From contig NZ_JAEQNB010000001.1 of the NCBI RefSeq assembly GCF_016722965.1, positions 124,001-188,000 of the forward strand: DNA of 64,000 bases, in the 5' to 3' direction. Each line of letters begins with the position of its first letter. Positions within the stretch are counted from its first letter, which is position 1. The notes beneath the pieces are model-generated. The model did not search any database, was not told the origin of the DNA, and saw only the letters and a program-made list of their open reading frames with translations. This document shows, in pieces, positions 42,698 to 51,728 of this stretch. Origin of the DNA: Tumebacillus amylolyticus. GTDB lineage: Bacteria; Bacillota; Bacilli; Tumebacillales; Tumebacillaceae. The position numbers and the translations under genes were made by a program.

Positions 42698-43297
42698 TTG
42701 AAAGATAACATCATCACTCTTAAAAAAACCCTTCCCCGCTTGCTCATCGGACTGGATGGCTTGAGCGGATCGGGGAAGACGACGCTCGTTGAGACCCTTA
42801 CCGACGAACTTTCTCAGCAGAACCACTCCGTCACCGTCGTACATCTCGACGACCTTATCACCGAGCGAAGCAAGCGGTACCATACCGGATTCCCGCAGTG
42901 GCACGAGCACTACAACTTGCAGTGGGACGTCGCGCGCATCGCAGAGACGCTTTTCCAAAGCTGGCATCGCGGGGACCTTGAACTTCACCTCGACCACTAC
43001 GATTCCACAACCGGCACCGTCTCCATCAAACCCATCCACGTCCCGCCCGAAGGCATCCTCCTCGTCGAAGGGGTTTTCCTGCAACGCCCCGAATGGCGAG
43101 ACTTCTTCGACTACCTCCTCTACCTCGACTGCCCGCGAGACATCCGCTTCCAGCGCGTCTCCGCCCGAGGCAACCAAGACCCGCACGACCCGGCGCGTCT
43201 CGAAACCTACAAACTCCGCTACTGGGCTGCCGAAGACCACTACTTGGCGACCGTCCAACCGCACCTCCACGCCGACCACGTCCTGAAATCGAACTGA
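42698..43297 (+). CDS. Uridine kinase-like P-loop protein
   Basis: This 199-residue protein has Walker A LIGLDGLSGSGKTTLVE, a substrate-site segment VVHLDDLITERSKRYHTGFPQWHEHYN, and EGVFLQRPEWRDFFDYLLYLDCPRDIRFQRVSARG, as in uridine kinase and related AAA-type kinases. It is shorter than classical Udk, so the phosphate acceptor is uncertain. Start TTG 42698 lies 8 nt after GGAG. The same 'aggaacatc.gttctttag' DNA precedes it as precedes the gene at 15991. Confidence 0.82.
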   Translation: MKDNIITLKKTLPRLLIGLDGLSGSGKTTLVETLTDELSQQNHSVTVVHLDDLITERSKRYHTGFPQWHEHYNLQWDVARIAETLFQSWHRGDLELHLDHYDSTTGTVSIKPIHVPPEGILLVEGVFLQRPEWRDFFDYLLYLDCPRDIRFQRVSARGNQDPHDPARLETYKLRYWAAEDHYLATVQPHLHADHVLKSN

Positions 43298-43326
43298 ACC
43301 CGCCGCACTCGGTCGGGTTCTTTTTT
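43296..43326 (+). terminator. Intrinsic terminator
   Basis: GAACCCG pairs with CGGGTTC, followed by T6, directly at the end of the kinase gene. Confidence 0.85.
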
Positions 43327-43472
43327 CCATATCTGGGGCAAGATTCTGGAGTGAGATCATTGTTCAGGACTTGCCGGAATTGCGGTAAGAAAAAAATCTT
43401 TTCCCCCCTATGAACTGCTATATAATAGGAAAAAAGTGAATGCGTTTTCATCGTCCCAAGGTGGTGAGCCCG

Positions 43473-45368
43473 GTGCTAGACAGTCGAAAACAAGAGTTGC
43501 TTCATACACTTCTCCAAGCAGAGGGCTATCTCTCTGTCGACGACCTGTCCCAAACCCTGCACGTCTCCGAAAAGACGATCCGCAACGACCTGAAAATCCT
43601 GGACGAGTGGCTGCAACACTACCCGGACGTACAGATCATCCGCAAGCCCAGCGTCGGCGTGTACCTCGCCGCCGACCCCGAGGTCAAAAAGGAGATCCGA
43701 CGCGCCGTCAAGCCGCATCCGCCTGAACCGCAAACCCGAAAACTGCAACTCGCGAAGTGGATGCTGGAATACGACAACGTGTGTACTATGCAACTGCTCG
43801 CCGATACCTTTTACGTCAGCAAGTCCACGATCAACTTGGAGTTGGGGGACGTGGAGGCGTGGCTGGCCCGCTTCCACCTCGACTTGGTTCGCAAACCGAA
43901 CTACGGCCTGCGCCTTACCGGGGGAGAGCGAGACTGGCGATGCGCACTGGTCGAGACGACGCGACTCCTGCTGGAACGCGAACTCCCGAATCTGCGGACT
44001 CATCCCGACCTGCGCTTCTACGAAAGCAAAGTGCGGGAACTGGAATCCGCGATGGAGTTTCGCTTCACCGACCACGCGATCCTCACGCTCACCCTGCAAT
44101 TCGAGATCACGGGCAAACGCATCCAACAAAAAAAGCCCGTCGAACTTTCACCCGACGAGCTGTCCCATTTGCAAGCCAAAAGAGAGTTTGCCCTCATCCG
44201 GCGAATGTTTCCCGCACTCGAAGACTCCGAAATCGGCTACCTCACCCTGCAAGTTCTCGGGGCGAAAGTACGAGTGGACGAAGACGTGCCGTCCGAACAA
44301 GTCGAGCAAGTGCTTCAACAGATCAACCCGGAGTCGCTCGTCCTCGCCCGTCAAATGATCAGGGAGATGGCACGCTTTCTCGAACCGGCGTTGCTCCATG
44401 ACGAGGAGCTCCTCTCGGGACTCTCTCTTCACTTACACTCCGCTCTGCACCGTTTGCGATATGGCCGGATCGAAGAGAACCCGCTGATCCACGAGATCAA
44501 GAGCCTGTACCGACATACCTTCGAAGCGATGTACGCCGTCACCCAAGAGCTTGAAACGGAAATCGGCGCCCCCGTTCCCGAAGATGAAGTCGGATTTCTC
44601 ACCCTGCATTTCCAAGCGGCCCTCGTGCGAAATCAACAGACGCAACCTGAGCCCAAGCGTGTGCTCATCGTCTGCTCCACCGGAACCGGCACCGCGAAAC
44701 TGATTCAATCCAAACTCAGACAGCACTTCCCAACGCTCGACATCGTCAAAACGACATCGGCGTTTGACTTACAGGGAGACGTCGAGACCTACAACCCGCA
44801 CGTCCTGCTCTCCACCATCCCTCTGCCGTCGAGCTCGGTCCCGACCCTCACCGTGTCCCCACTGCTAACCCCAGCGGAGATGCGAAGGATTGAACAATTT
44901 CTCGACCAGTTGCAGACGGACTCCGCAACCCCGCAGTCTTCTTCCACCGTATTAAAAAGCTATCTCACCGAGGAGCTCACGTTCCTCGATGTCGAGGGCG
45001 ACCGACTCTCCATCCTCGGATGGCTCGCCGACCAGTTGCACGCCCGAGGGTATGTGACAGCGGAGTACAAGGAAAGCGCCGTCAAGCGCGAACTCCTGTC
45101 CTCGACAGCCATCGGCGGTGAGATTGCCATCCCGCACGGTCCGCTGCCTTGCATTCGCAAGCCGGGCATCGCCGTTGCCAGACTTTCGAAACTCATTGAC
45201 TGGGGCGGGGAGAAGGTCCGATTTGTTTTTATGCTCGCCGTGCCGCCCGTCGATCCCGAGCAAACGAAGCGCCTGTTCCAAGACCTCACCGCCCTCGTCG
45301 ACGACACCGAACGCCGCCGAGAGTTGCAGCAACGTCTCACAGCAACAGACTTCCTCCACCAACTTTAG
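43473..45368 (+). CDS. PRD-containing PTS regulator (MtlR/BglG-like activator)
   Basis: This protein of about 631 residues has two N-terminal HTH domains (GYLSVDDLSQTLHVSEKTIRNDL and a second ending SKSTINLEL), then two PRD domains, an EIIB-like domain (RVLIVCSTGTGTAKLIQSKL, with the phosphorylatable Cys), and a C-terminal EIIA-like domain (SSTAIGGEIAIPHG with its His). This is the MtlR/ManR layout of PTS-controlled activators. GTG 43473 follows AAGGTGGTG; ATG 43440 is an alternative. An EIIA gene follows, but no EIIBC is in the window. Confidence 0.92.
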   Translation: MLDSRKQELLHTLLQAEGYLSVDDLSQTLHVSEKTIRNDLKILDEWLQHYPDVQIIRKPSVGVYLAADPEVKKEIRRAVKPHPPEPQTRKLQLAKWMLEYDNVCTMQLLADTFYVSKSTINLELGDVEAWLARFHLDLVRKPNYGLRLTGGERDWRCALVETTRLLLERELPNLRTHPDLRFYESKVRELESAMEFRFTDHAILTLTLQFEITGKRIQQKKPVELSPDELSHLQAKREFALIRRMFPALEDSEIGYLTLQVLGAKVRVDEDVPSEQVEQVLQQINPESLVLARQMIREMARFLEPALLHDEELLSGLSLHLHSALHRLRYGRIEENPLIHEIKSLYRHTFEAMYAVTQELETEIGAPVPEDEVGFLTLHFQAALVRNQQTQPEPKRVLIVCSTGTGTAKLIQSKLRQHFPTLDIVKTTSAFDLQGDVETYNPHVLLSTIPLPSSSVPTLTVSPLLTPAEMRRIEQFLDQLQTDSATPQSSSTVLKSYLTEELTFLDVEGDRLSILGWLADQLHARGYVTAEYKESAVKRELLSSTAIGGEIAIPHGPLPCIRKPGIAVARLSKLIDWGGEKVRFVFMLAVPPVDPEQTKRLFQDLTALVDDTERRRELQQRLTATDFLHQL

Positions 45369-45384
45369 AAAGGGGAACCCTCCC

Positions 45385-45840
45385 ATGAAAATCACCGATC
45401 TCGTAACGCCCGAGCTCATCCAACTCGATGTCCAAGGCACGACCAAAGCAGAAGTCATGCAAGAACTCGTCAACCTGCTCGACAACGCAGGTGCGCTGAA
45501 CGATGCGGCCGGCTACCTCCAATCCCTCAACGACCGTGAAGCGGTCGGCAGCACCGGCATCGGGTTCGGCGTTGCGATCCCGCACGGCAAAACCGATGCG
45601 GTCAAGACCCCGCGCGTCGCGTTCGGCGTGCAAAAGTCCGGCGTCGACTGGGACTCCCTCGACGGACTCCCGGCGAACCTGATCTTCATGATCGCCGTAC
45701 CGGCGACGGGCACAGGCAACGAGCACTTGAAAATCATCCAAATGCTCTCTCGCAAGATCATCTCCGAAGACTTCCGTTCCACGCTCCTGCAAGCGGCAAC
45801 CAAAGACGACGTCCTCAACCTGCTCAGCACCATCGAATAA
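45385..45840 (+). CDS. PTS fructose/mannitol-type EIIA protein
   Basis: This 151-residue EIIA-Fru/PtsN-type domain has its phosphorylated His in STGIGFGVAIPHGKTDAVKTP and a downstream strand IFMIAVPATGTGNEHLKI. It normally passes phosphate from HPr to an EIIB. AAAGGGGAA precedes ATG 45385, 16 nt after the regulator gene. With no membrane EIIC nearby and a terminator just after, it may be mainly a regulatory partner of the PRD protein. Confidence 0.9.
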   Translation: MKITDLVTPELIQLDVQGTTKAEVMQELVNLLDNAGALNDAAGYLQSLNDREAVGSTGIGFGVAIPHGKTDAVKTPRVAFGVQKSGVDWDSLDGLPANLIFMIAVPATGTGNEHLKIIQMLSRKIISEDFRSTLLQAATKDDVLNLLSTIE

Positions 45841-45845
45841 TTGAG

Positions 45846-45876
45846 AAAAAGGCACCCGACATCCGGGTGCCTTTTT
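45846..45876 (+). terminator. Intrinsic terminator
   Basis: AAAAAGGCACCCG pairs with CGGGTGCCTTTTT around ACATC. Confidence 0.92.
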
Positions 45877-45919
45877 ATATTATGATAGAGACATCCATAC
45901 ATAAAAGGAGACCTGTCAC

Positions 45920-47032
45920 ATGAACGACAAGTACCAAACCCTTTTCCAACCTGTGCAACTGCCTGTAGGAATTGAATTGAAAAACCGAATCGCGATGGCT
46001 CCGATGACCATCATCTCCTCGAACCCGGACGGGAGCGTAACCGATGCAGAACTTGCTTACTACGCTCGTCGTTCCGGTGGTGTGGGCATGGTGATTACGG
46101 CGGCGGCGAAAGTCGTGACGACCGACGGAACTCCGGGCATACTCGCGGCAGACCGCGATGAGTTGATCCCGAGCCTGCGTCAACTCGCGACGACGATCAA
46201 AGGCCGTGGCGCACGCGCCGTTTTGCAAATCATCCACACCGGTCGCAAAGCTCCCCAATCGGAACACGGCCCCGTCGCGCCGAGTGCGGTGACCGACGAT
46301 GTAGAGGGGGCAGTCGTTCCCCGCGAACTGACCGACGCGGAGATTCGCGAGATTGTGCAGGCGTTCGGGCAAGCGACACGTCGTGCGATGGAAGCGGGCT
46401 TTGACGGGGTGGAGTTGCACGGAGCGAACGGGTATCTGCTGCAACAGTTCTTCTCTCCGTTCACCAACCGCCGCGAAGACCATTGGGGCGGTACGCTTGA
46501 GAAGCGCCTGAACTTCCCGCTCGCCGTCATCGAGGAGGTCAAAAAAGTCGTGCAGGAGCACGCACGCGAGCCGTTCATCGTCGGCTACCGATTCTCTCCG
46601 GAGGAGCCCGAGACGCCGGGGATCACGATGGCGGAAACGCTCGTCCTCGCCGACACGCTTGCCGAGCAGAATCTCGACTATCTCCACGTCTCGCTCCACG
46701 ATTTCTGGTCGGAACCGCGCCGAGGAGTCGAGGACACGCGCTCCCGGATGGAAATTCTCCACGAGCGCGTGGGCAAAAAAGTGCCGCTCATGGGAGTGGG
46801 CAACATCTTCACCGCCGACGATGCGGCAAAAGCGTTGCAAACCGGAGTGCCGCTCCTCGCTTTGGGACGTGAACTGATCCTCGAACCCGACTGGGTGGAA
46901 AAAATCACCGAAGGCCGCGAGCACGAAATCAAAACCACGCTCTCCCTGCAAGACCAAGCGCGCCTCCAACTGCCCGACCCCCTCTGGAACATGATCCAAG
47001 GCATGAAAGGCTGGTTCCCGATCGAGGAATAA
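45920..47032 (+). CDS. NADH:flavin oxidoreductase (Old Yellow Enzyme family), paralogue 2
   Basis: This 370-residue FMN enzyme is collinear with the one at 23119: LKNRIAMAPMTIISSNPDG, IIHTGRKAPQSEHG, ELHGANGYLLQQFFSPFTN, DHWGGTLEKRLNFP and MGVGNIFTADDA. Similarity along the whole length shows duplication, but the active-site surroundings differ (IIHTGRKA against IFHGGRAC), suggesting different substrates. AAAAGGAG precedes ATG 45920. A 13-bp tandem array follows the stop. Confidence 0.9.
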   Translation: MNDKYQTLFQPVQLPVGIELKNRIAMAPMTIISSNPDGSVTDAELAYYARRSGGVGMVITAAAKVVTTDGTPGILAADRDELIPSLRQLATTIKGRGARAVLQIIHTGRKAPQSEHGPVAPSAVTDDVEGAVVPRELTDAEIREIVQAFGQATRRAMEAGFDGVELHGANGYLLQQFFSPFTNRREDHWGGTLEKRLNFPLAVIEEVKKVVQEHAREPFIVGYRFSPEEPETPGITMAETLVLADTLAEQNLDYLHVSLHDFWSEPRRGVEDTRSRMEILHERVGKKVPLMGVGNIFTADDAAKALQTGVPLLALGRELILEPDWVEKITEGREHEIKTTLSLQDQARLQLPDPLWNMIQGMKGWFPIEE

Positions 47033-47064
47033 AAGAACTCCAACCCTTTTCGAACCGACGCTTC

Positions 47065-47142
47065 GCAAGCAAGTTCAGCAAGCAAGTTCTGCAGGCGAGT
47101 TCTGCAGGCGAGTTCTGCAGGCGAGTTCTGCAGGCGAGTTCT
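47065..47142. repeat. Six tandem 13-bp repeats
   Basis: Units GCAAGCAAGTTCA, GCAAGCAAGTTCT and four identical GCAGGCGAGTTCT fill the gap between the second Old Yellow Enzyme and its terminator. No reading frame uses them convincingly. Confidence 0.92.
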
Positions 47143-47159
47143 GCGGAGTGGGCACCTCG

Positions 47160-47200
47160 AAAAAAGGCTGGTCCCATCAGGGGCCAGCCTTTCTTTTCTC
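47160..47200. terminator. Bidirectional intrinsic terminator
   Basis: AAAGGCTGG-CCC pairs with GGG-CCAGCCTTT between convergent genes; the right side is TTTCTTTTC. Confidence 0.85.
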
Positions 47201-48115
47201 AAGTTCGCGGTCCACGTCGCCGAGCACCATCTGCGAAATCTGCGCTTGTGACTCTTCGGTGATCCCTGCAATGTGCGGGGTGAGCAGGACGTTTGGCAAC
47301 GCCGCCAAGGGATCGGGTTTCTCCGGCGGCTCTTGCTCCCGAACATCGAGGATGGCGAAACGTTGCGGGTTGTCTCGCAGACTGCGGACCAGCGCCGACT
47401 CGTCCACGATGGCACCGCGTGCCGTGTTGATCAGCACAGCACGAGGTTTCATCAGCGCCAACTCCTCGGCCCCGATCATATGGCGTGTCTCCGCAGTCAA
47501 CGGGACATGCAGAGACAGATAATCTGCCCACGCACAAACTTCCGCAAGCGTCGCCCTCTGCACGCCGCCGTCCTGCACCGCGAGATGTGTAGGATGAAGC
47601 AATGGATCGTACGCGACGACTTCCATCCCCAGCACCCGCGCCCTCGAAGCAACTCGCTGCCCGATATCGCCCAAGCCGATCAAACCCAACGTCTTGCCGG
47701 ACAACTCCTGCCCGATGCCAGACCCTCGATCCCACAACCCCTGCTTCGTCTGCACACCCAATCTCCCCAAAAAACGCGCCTGCTCAAACATTGCGGCGAT
47801 GACAAACTCAGCCACCGCATTGGCGTTGCCACCCCTTGCGATCACCACCGCCACCTCGCGCTCACGCAGAGCGGCGAGATCGAGATTCTCAATCCCCACA
47901 CCCAGACGCCCGACGACTTGCAAATCAGGCAACCGTTCCAACAGAGCTCGATCCACCTGCGTGCGATTGCGTACCACCAACGCTTTTGCCTTCGCACAGG
48001 CTTCCATCAACCGCTCCCGATCTTGAACGAGGGTCGGATCGTAGTGAACGGCCCACTTTTTCCAAAACCATTCGGGCACCGGGCCCAGTAAGTCTTCCGC
48101 GATGACGACGTCCAT
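47177..48115 (-). CDS. D-2-hydroxyacid dehydrogenase (phosphoglycerate dehydrogenase-like)
   Basis: This 312-residue NAD-dependent enzyme has GLIGLGDIGQRVASRA for NAD binding, catalytic Arg in LINTARGAIVDE, Glu in LDVREQEPPE and His in LTPHIAGITEESQ. The family reduces 2-keto acids or oxidises D-hydroxyacids such as phosphoglycerate; SerA usually carries extra regulatory domains that are absent here. ATG 48115 with AAGGCGG upstream is preferred over longer in-frame extensions that run into the YheC/D gene. It lies 2 nt behind that gene. Confidence 0.88.
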   Translation of the reverse strand: MDVVIAEDLLGPVPEWFWKKWAVHYDPTLVQDRERLMEACAKAKALVVRNRTQVDRALLERLPDLQVVGRLGVGIENLDLAALREREVAVVIARGGNANAVAEFVIAAMFEQARFLGRLGVQTKQGLWDRGSGIGQELSGKTLGLIGLGDIGQRVASRARVLGMEVVAYDPLLHPTHLAVQDGGVQRATLAEVCAWADYLSLHVPLTAETRHMIGAEELALMKPRAVLINTARGAIVDESALVRSLRDNPQRFAILDVREQEPPEKPDPLAALPNVLLTPHIAGITEESQAQISQMVLGDVDRELEKRKAGP

Positions 48116-48117
48116 GA

Positions 48118-48882
48118 TTACCGCCTTGCCTTGCGCCAGATGCGGGTAATTTCTTTGATGCGGCGATACATGCGCGGGTCGCGAAGTTTGGCGAACAACG
48201 AATGCGCGGGACCCGTGTTCTCCTCGATCATCCAGAGCCGTCCCGACGTGTCCACCGCCAAGTCGAGTCCGATTTGCGAGTAGTGCTTCCAATCTTCAAA
48301 GCGGTTGACCGTGCGGTGGGCGAGGGTGACCATTTCCTTTTTCAACTTGGCGCGTTGGGTCTCGGAGAGGCCGAGCGACTTTTTCAGAGCGGTGTCGATG
48401 TCGGATACATAGCCTTTGCCACGGGCGACGTTTGTGATGACGCTGTTCGGCCCGGCGACTTTGGCGAGCATCCCGACGTACTCCCATTTGCCGTGTACGC
48501 GCATCATCATCAAGCGAATGTCATAGGGACGTTCATTGATCTTGGCGAGTTGGATACCCCGCTGCACGATGTACGTGATCCCCGGACGTTGTCGTGCTCG
48601 CAGTTGACGGTAGAGTTCGGAGATCGTCTTGCTGTGTACGGCTTTGCCCCGCTCAACAACGAACGAATACCCGCTATCCTCACGCTTCCAAACTTTCGTA
48701 ATCCCGCGGCCACCCCATCCGGCGCTCGGTTTCACGTAGACGCTTGAATATTTCCCGAGGAATTTTTGCAACGAAACTTGAGTGAGCACCGCCGTCTCAG
48801 GTAAGTATTTTTTAATCTGCGGGACTTGCGCGAAGAACCGCCAACAGCCCCATTTGCCCAGTTCAGGCTTGCGCTTTTTCAA
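48118..48882 (-). CDS. YheC/YheD-family ATP-grasp protein
   Basis: This protein of about 254 residues has the YheC/D ATP-grasp core: VYVKPSAGWGGRGITKV, ITYIVQRGIQLAKINERPYDIRLMMM and DTSGRLWMIEENTGPAHSLF, which carries the metal ligands. Family members are spore-coat-associated in Bacillus and typically about 360 residues or more, so this is a short form lacking an N-terminal part. The start is TTG 48882 (GGCGG 8 nt upstream) or GTG 48891. It is divergent from panD. Confidence 0.87.
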   Translation of the reverse strand: MKKRKPELGKWGCWRFFAQVPQIKKYLPETAVLTQVSLQKFLGKYSSVYVKPSAGWGGRGITKVWKREDSGYSFVVERGKAVHSKTISELYRQLRARQRPGITYIVQRGIQLAKINERPYDIRLMMMRVHGKWEYVGMLAKVAGPNSVITNVARGKGYVSDIDTALKKSLGLSETQRAKLKKEMVTLAHRTVNRFEDWKHYSQIGLDLAVDTSGRLWMIEENTGPAHSLFAKLRDPRMYRRIKEITRIWRKARR

Positions 48883-48987
48883 AGGGATCACCGCCTTTCA
48901 CAACAGGGTATGACAGGGCTGTCGAATTCGCATTGGGGCACATACCCTGATGGAGACGATTGTTTGGAAAAAAGGAGATGACCCCTC

Positions 48988-49356
48988 GTGCAACGCCTGA
49001 TGTGCAAAGGCAAGATCCACCGCGCCGTCGTCACAGAAGCAGACCTCGACTATGTGGGCAGCATCACCATCGACTCTCTGTTGATGTCCGCTGCCGACAT
49101 CCGACCGTTTGAAATGGTGCAAGTGACGTCTCTTCGCAATGCCACGCGCTGGAAAACCTACGCGATTCCCGCCGATCCGGGCTCCGGCAAGATCTGCTTG
49201 AACGGGCCGCCGGCGCGGCTTTTTCAACCGGGGGACATCGTGTTCATTCTCAGCATGGCAACGTATGAGGAGTCTGAACTCGGGCAACTCAAACACCGCG
49301 TCGTGCTCGTCGACGAACACAACTCCATCACCGAAATTCGCGAACACGACATGTAA
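48988..49356 (+). CDS. panD: Aspartate 1-decarboxylase
   Basis: This 122-residue proenzyme has [25 protein letters not shown] with the Gly-Ser self-cleavage site that generates the pyruvoyl cofactor, followed by [11 protein letters not shown] and [13 protein letters not shown]. It makes beta-alanine from aspartate for pantothenate and CoA synthesis. GTG 48988 lies after AAAGGAG. panB and panC are not adjacent, so it stands alone. A strong bidirectional terminator follows. Confidence 0.96.
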   Translation: MQRLMCKGKIHRAVVTEADLDYVGSITIDSLLMSAADIRPFEMVQVTSLRNATRWKTYAIPADPGSGKICLNGPPARLFQPGDIVFILSMATYEESELGQLKHRVVLVDEHNSITEIREHDM

Positions 49357-49365
49357 AGCGGGGCG

Positions 49366-49409
49366 CAAAAAAAGGGTGACTTCTCCCGGAGGAGATCACC
49401 CTTTTTTTT
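49366..49409 (+). terminator. Intrinsic terminator
   Basis: A7GGGTGA...TTCTCC pairs with GGAGA...TCACCCT8. Confidence 0.92.
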
Positions 49410-49474
49410 GTATGGCGATGTACGCGTATGGAAAAAATGTCCTGTGTACTGCAAAAACGGAAGGTGGTCTCCAC

Positions 49475-51061
49475 ATGGACAACAACGAAATTCTCTCGGA
49501 AGGCGAAACGCAGCAGACGCTGACAGATCGCCAAGGACATCCGATTTCCGATAACCAAAACGTCAGAACTGTCGGCAACCGCGGCCCGGTGACGCTGGAA
49601 AACTACCACTTCCTCGAAAAAATCTCGCACTTCGACCGCGAGCGCATCCCGGAGCGCGTCGTGCATGCGCGCGGGGCGGGGGCGCACGGGTACTTTGAAG
49701 CGTACGGGAGCGTCGGGGACGAACCGATTGCGAAGTATACCCGAGCGAAGTTGATGCAGGAAAAAGGGAAGCGGACGCCGGTGTTCGTGCGTTTTTCGAC
49801 AGTTGTGCACGGCGGGCATTCGCCGGAGACGTTGCGCGACCCGCGCGGGTTTGCGGTGAAGTTTTATACGGAGGATGGCAACTGGGATTTGGTCGGGAAC
49901 AATCTGAAGATCTTTTTCATCCGCGACCCGCTGAAATTCCCGGACATGGTGCATGCGTTCCGTCCGAGCCCGGTCAACAACTTGAGTAATCCGGAGCGGA
50001 TGTTCGATTTCCTCTCGCAGACGCCGGAAGCGACGCATATGGTGACGTTTGTATTCTCGCCGTGGGGGATTCCGGCGAACTACCGCGAGATGCAAGGGTC
50101 TGGCGTCAACACGTACAAGTGGGTGAATCAGGACGGCGAGGCTGTGCTCGTGAAGTATCATTGGGAGCCGCTCAAGCAGGGCATTCGCAACTTGCGCCAG
50201 AGTGAAGCGGACGAGATTCAGATGCGCAACTACAGCCATGCCACGCAGGATTTGTATGAAGCGATTGAGCGCGGGGACTATCCGGAGTGGGAGTTGTGCG
50301 TGCAGATCATGAGCGACGACGAACATCCGGAGTTGGATTTCGACCCGCTCGATCCGACGAAGCTCTGGCCGGTGGACAAGTTCCCGTTCCTGCCGGTGGG
50401 CAAGATGGTGTTGGATCGCAATCCGGAGAATTACTTTGCGGAAGTGGAGCAGGTGGCGTTTGGCACGGGGGTTTTGGTGGACGGTCTGGACTTCTCCGAC
50501 GACAAACTGCTGCAAGGCCGGACGTTCTCTTACTCCGACACCCAGCGTCATCGCGTGGGGACGAACTACCTGCAAGTCCCGATCAACGCGCCGAAAACGC
50601 ACGTCGCCACAAACCAAGAAGGCGGGCAGATGGACATGCGTGTCGACCGAGCACCGGGACAAAACCCGCACGTCAACTACGAGCCGTCGACGCTCGGCGG
50701 GTTAAAAGAAGCGCCGAAGCCGGGCAAAGACCACGAACCGCAGTACGACGCCAAACTCGTGCGTGAGAAACTCGATCGCACGAACGACTTCAAGCAAGCG
50801 GGGGAGACGTACCGTGCGTTTGAAGATTGGGAGCGGGACGAGTTGATCTCGAACTTGGTGGGAGCGTTGAGTGTGTGCAAACCGCACATTCAAGAACAGA
50901 TGATCGAGTACTTCACCAAGGCCGACCCCGAGTACGGACAACGCGTCCTGGACGGTCTCGCCCTCGCAAACCGTGGGAGCAACGAGCACACCAGCTCTGC
51001 CTCCGCAGATTCCGCAGTCGACGCCGCAAAGAAAATGGGCGGAGAGTCGGATCGGTATTAG
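49475..51061 (+). CDS. Catalase (haem, small-subunit type)
   Basis: This 528-residue catalase has the catalytic His in [36 protein letters not shown] with the Asn, and the proximal Tyr region [19 protein letters not shown]. It decomposes hydrogen peroxide. The length and sequence are close to the Bacillus KatX/KatA group; which one cannot be decided. ATG 49475 follows GGAAGGTGG. The C-terminal 30 residues are a Ser/Ala-rich tail. Confidence 0.96.
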   Translation: MDNNEILSEGETQQTLTDRQGHPISDNQNVRTVGNRGPVTLENYHFLEKISHFDRERIPERVVHARGAGAHGYFEAYGSVGDEPIAKYTRAKLMQEKGKRTPVFVRFSTVVHGGHSPETLRDPRGFAVKFYTEDGNWDLVGNNLKIFFIRDPLKFPDMVHAFRPSPVNNLSNPERMFDFLSQTPEATHMVTFVFSPWGIPANYREMQGSGVNTYKWVNQDGEAVLVKYHWEPLKQGIRNLRQSEADEIQMRNYSHATQDLYEAIERGDYPEWELCVQIMSDDEHPELDFDPLDPTKLWPVDKFPFLPVGKMVLDRNPENYFAEVEQVAFGTGVLVDGLDFSDDKLLQGRTFSYSDTQRHRVGTNYLQVPINAPKTHVATNQEGGQMDMRVDRAPGQNPHVNYEPSTLGGLKEAPKPGKDHEPQYDAKLVREKLDRTNDFKQAGETYRAFEDWERDELISNLVGALSVCKPHIQEQMIEYFTKADPEYGQRVLDGLALANRGSNEHTSSASADSAVDAAKKMGGESDRY

Positions 51062-51128
51062 GCGAGAGGCTCTTTTATGAAAAAGGCACCCGCGAGTGGG
51101 TGTCTGAGAACCCGATCCACTTTTAAAA

Positions 51129-51172
51129 TAAAAAAACACACGCTCCTCCCAGCGGAGGCGTGTGTTTTTTTT
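51129..51172 (+). terminator. Intrinsic terminator
   Basis: AAAACACACGC-CTCC pairs with GGAG-GCGTGTGTTTT followed by further T residues. Confidence 0.9.
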
Positions 51173-51266
51173 CGACCGTATTGACCCGCCCGCAACCTCC
51201 GTGATATAGTTTCATCGTTGAACCATTAGAATGCGGAACGTTGCAGTATCGAACAAGGAGGACAAG

Positions 51267-51728
51267 ATGGAGACTTTACAGCTCAAACCGCTGATCGAGC
51301 GGTACATGTCAGCTTCGTTCAACGTCAACCGCGTCATGCATGCGCTGCTTCGCAAGCTGATGCCGGAGAACTTGACGGCCGATCAGCACGAGACGCTGTG
51401 CTACATACGCGAACGTGGCACCTGTACTTCGTCTGAGTTGGCGGATTATTTTTTTGTGGGCAAGAGTTCGATCACGGCGATTGTGAAGCGTCTGGTCGAG
51501 AAGGACTGGATCGAACGCCGTCCCGATGATCAGGACCGCCGTGTCACCTACTTGGCACTAACCCCCGCGGGGGAGCAATTGATAGAAGAAATGCAAACCA
51601 AGATCGAAGAACTGCTGGCGAGGTACATCGTGCATTTTGAAAACCAAGAAGCGCTGCAGTTCATCGAAACATTCGAGAAACTTGCCAACTTGCTGGTTTG
51701 CGAAGAGGAGGTCAAAGAGAACCTATGA
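51267..51728 (+). CDS. MarR-family transcriptional regulator
   Basis: This 153-residue winged-helix protein has TSSELADYFFVGKSSITAIVKRLVEKDWIERRPDDQDRR, the MarR recognition helix and wing with the DxR motif. It most likely represses its own operon, which includes the MMPL transporter starting inside its stop codon (ATGA overlap), and is released by a lipophilic ligand. AAGGAGGAC precedes ATG 51267. No clear operator palindrome was found by eye. Confidence 0.93.
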   Translation: METLQLKPLIERYMSASFNVNRVMHALLRKLMPENLTADQHETLCYIRERGTCTSSELADYFFVGKSSITAIVKRLVEKDWIERRPDDQDRRVTYLALTPAGEQLIEEMQTKIEELLARYIVHFENQEALQFIETFEKLANLLVCEEEVKENL

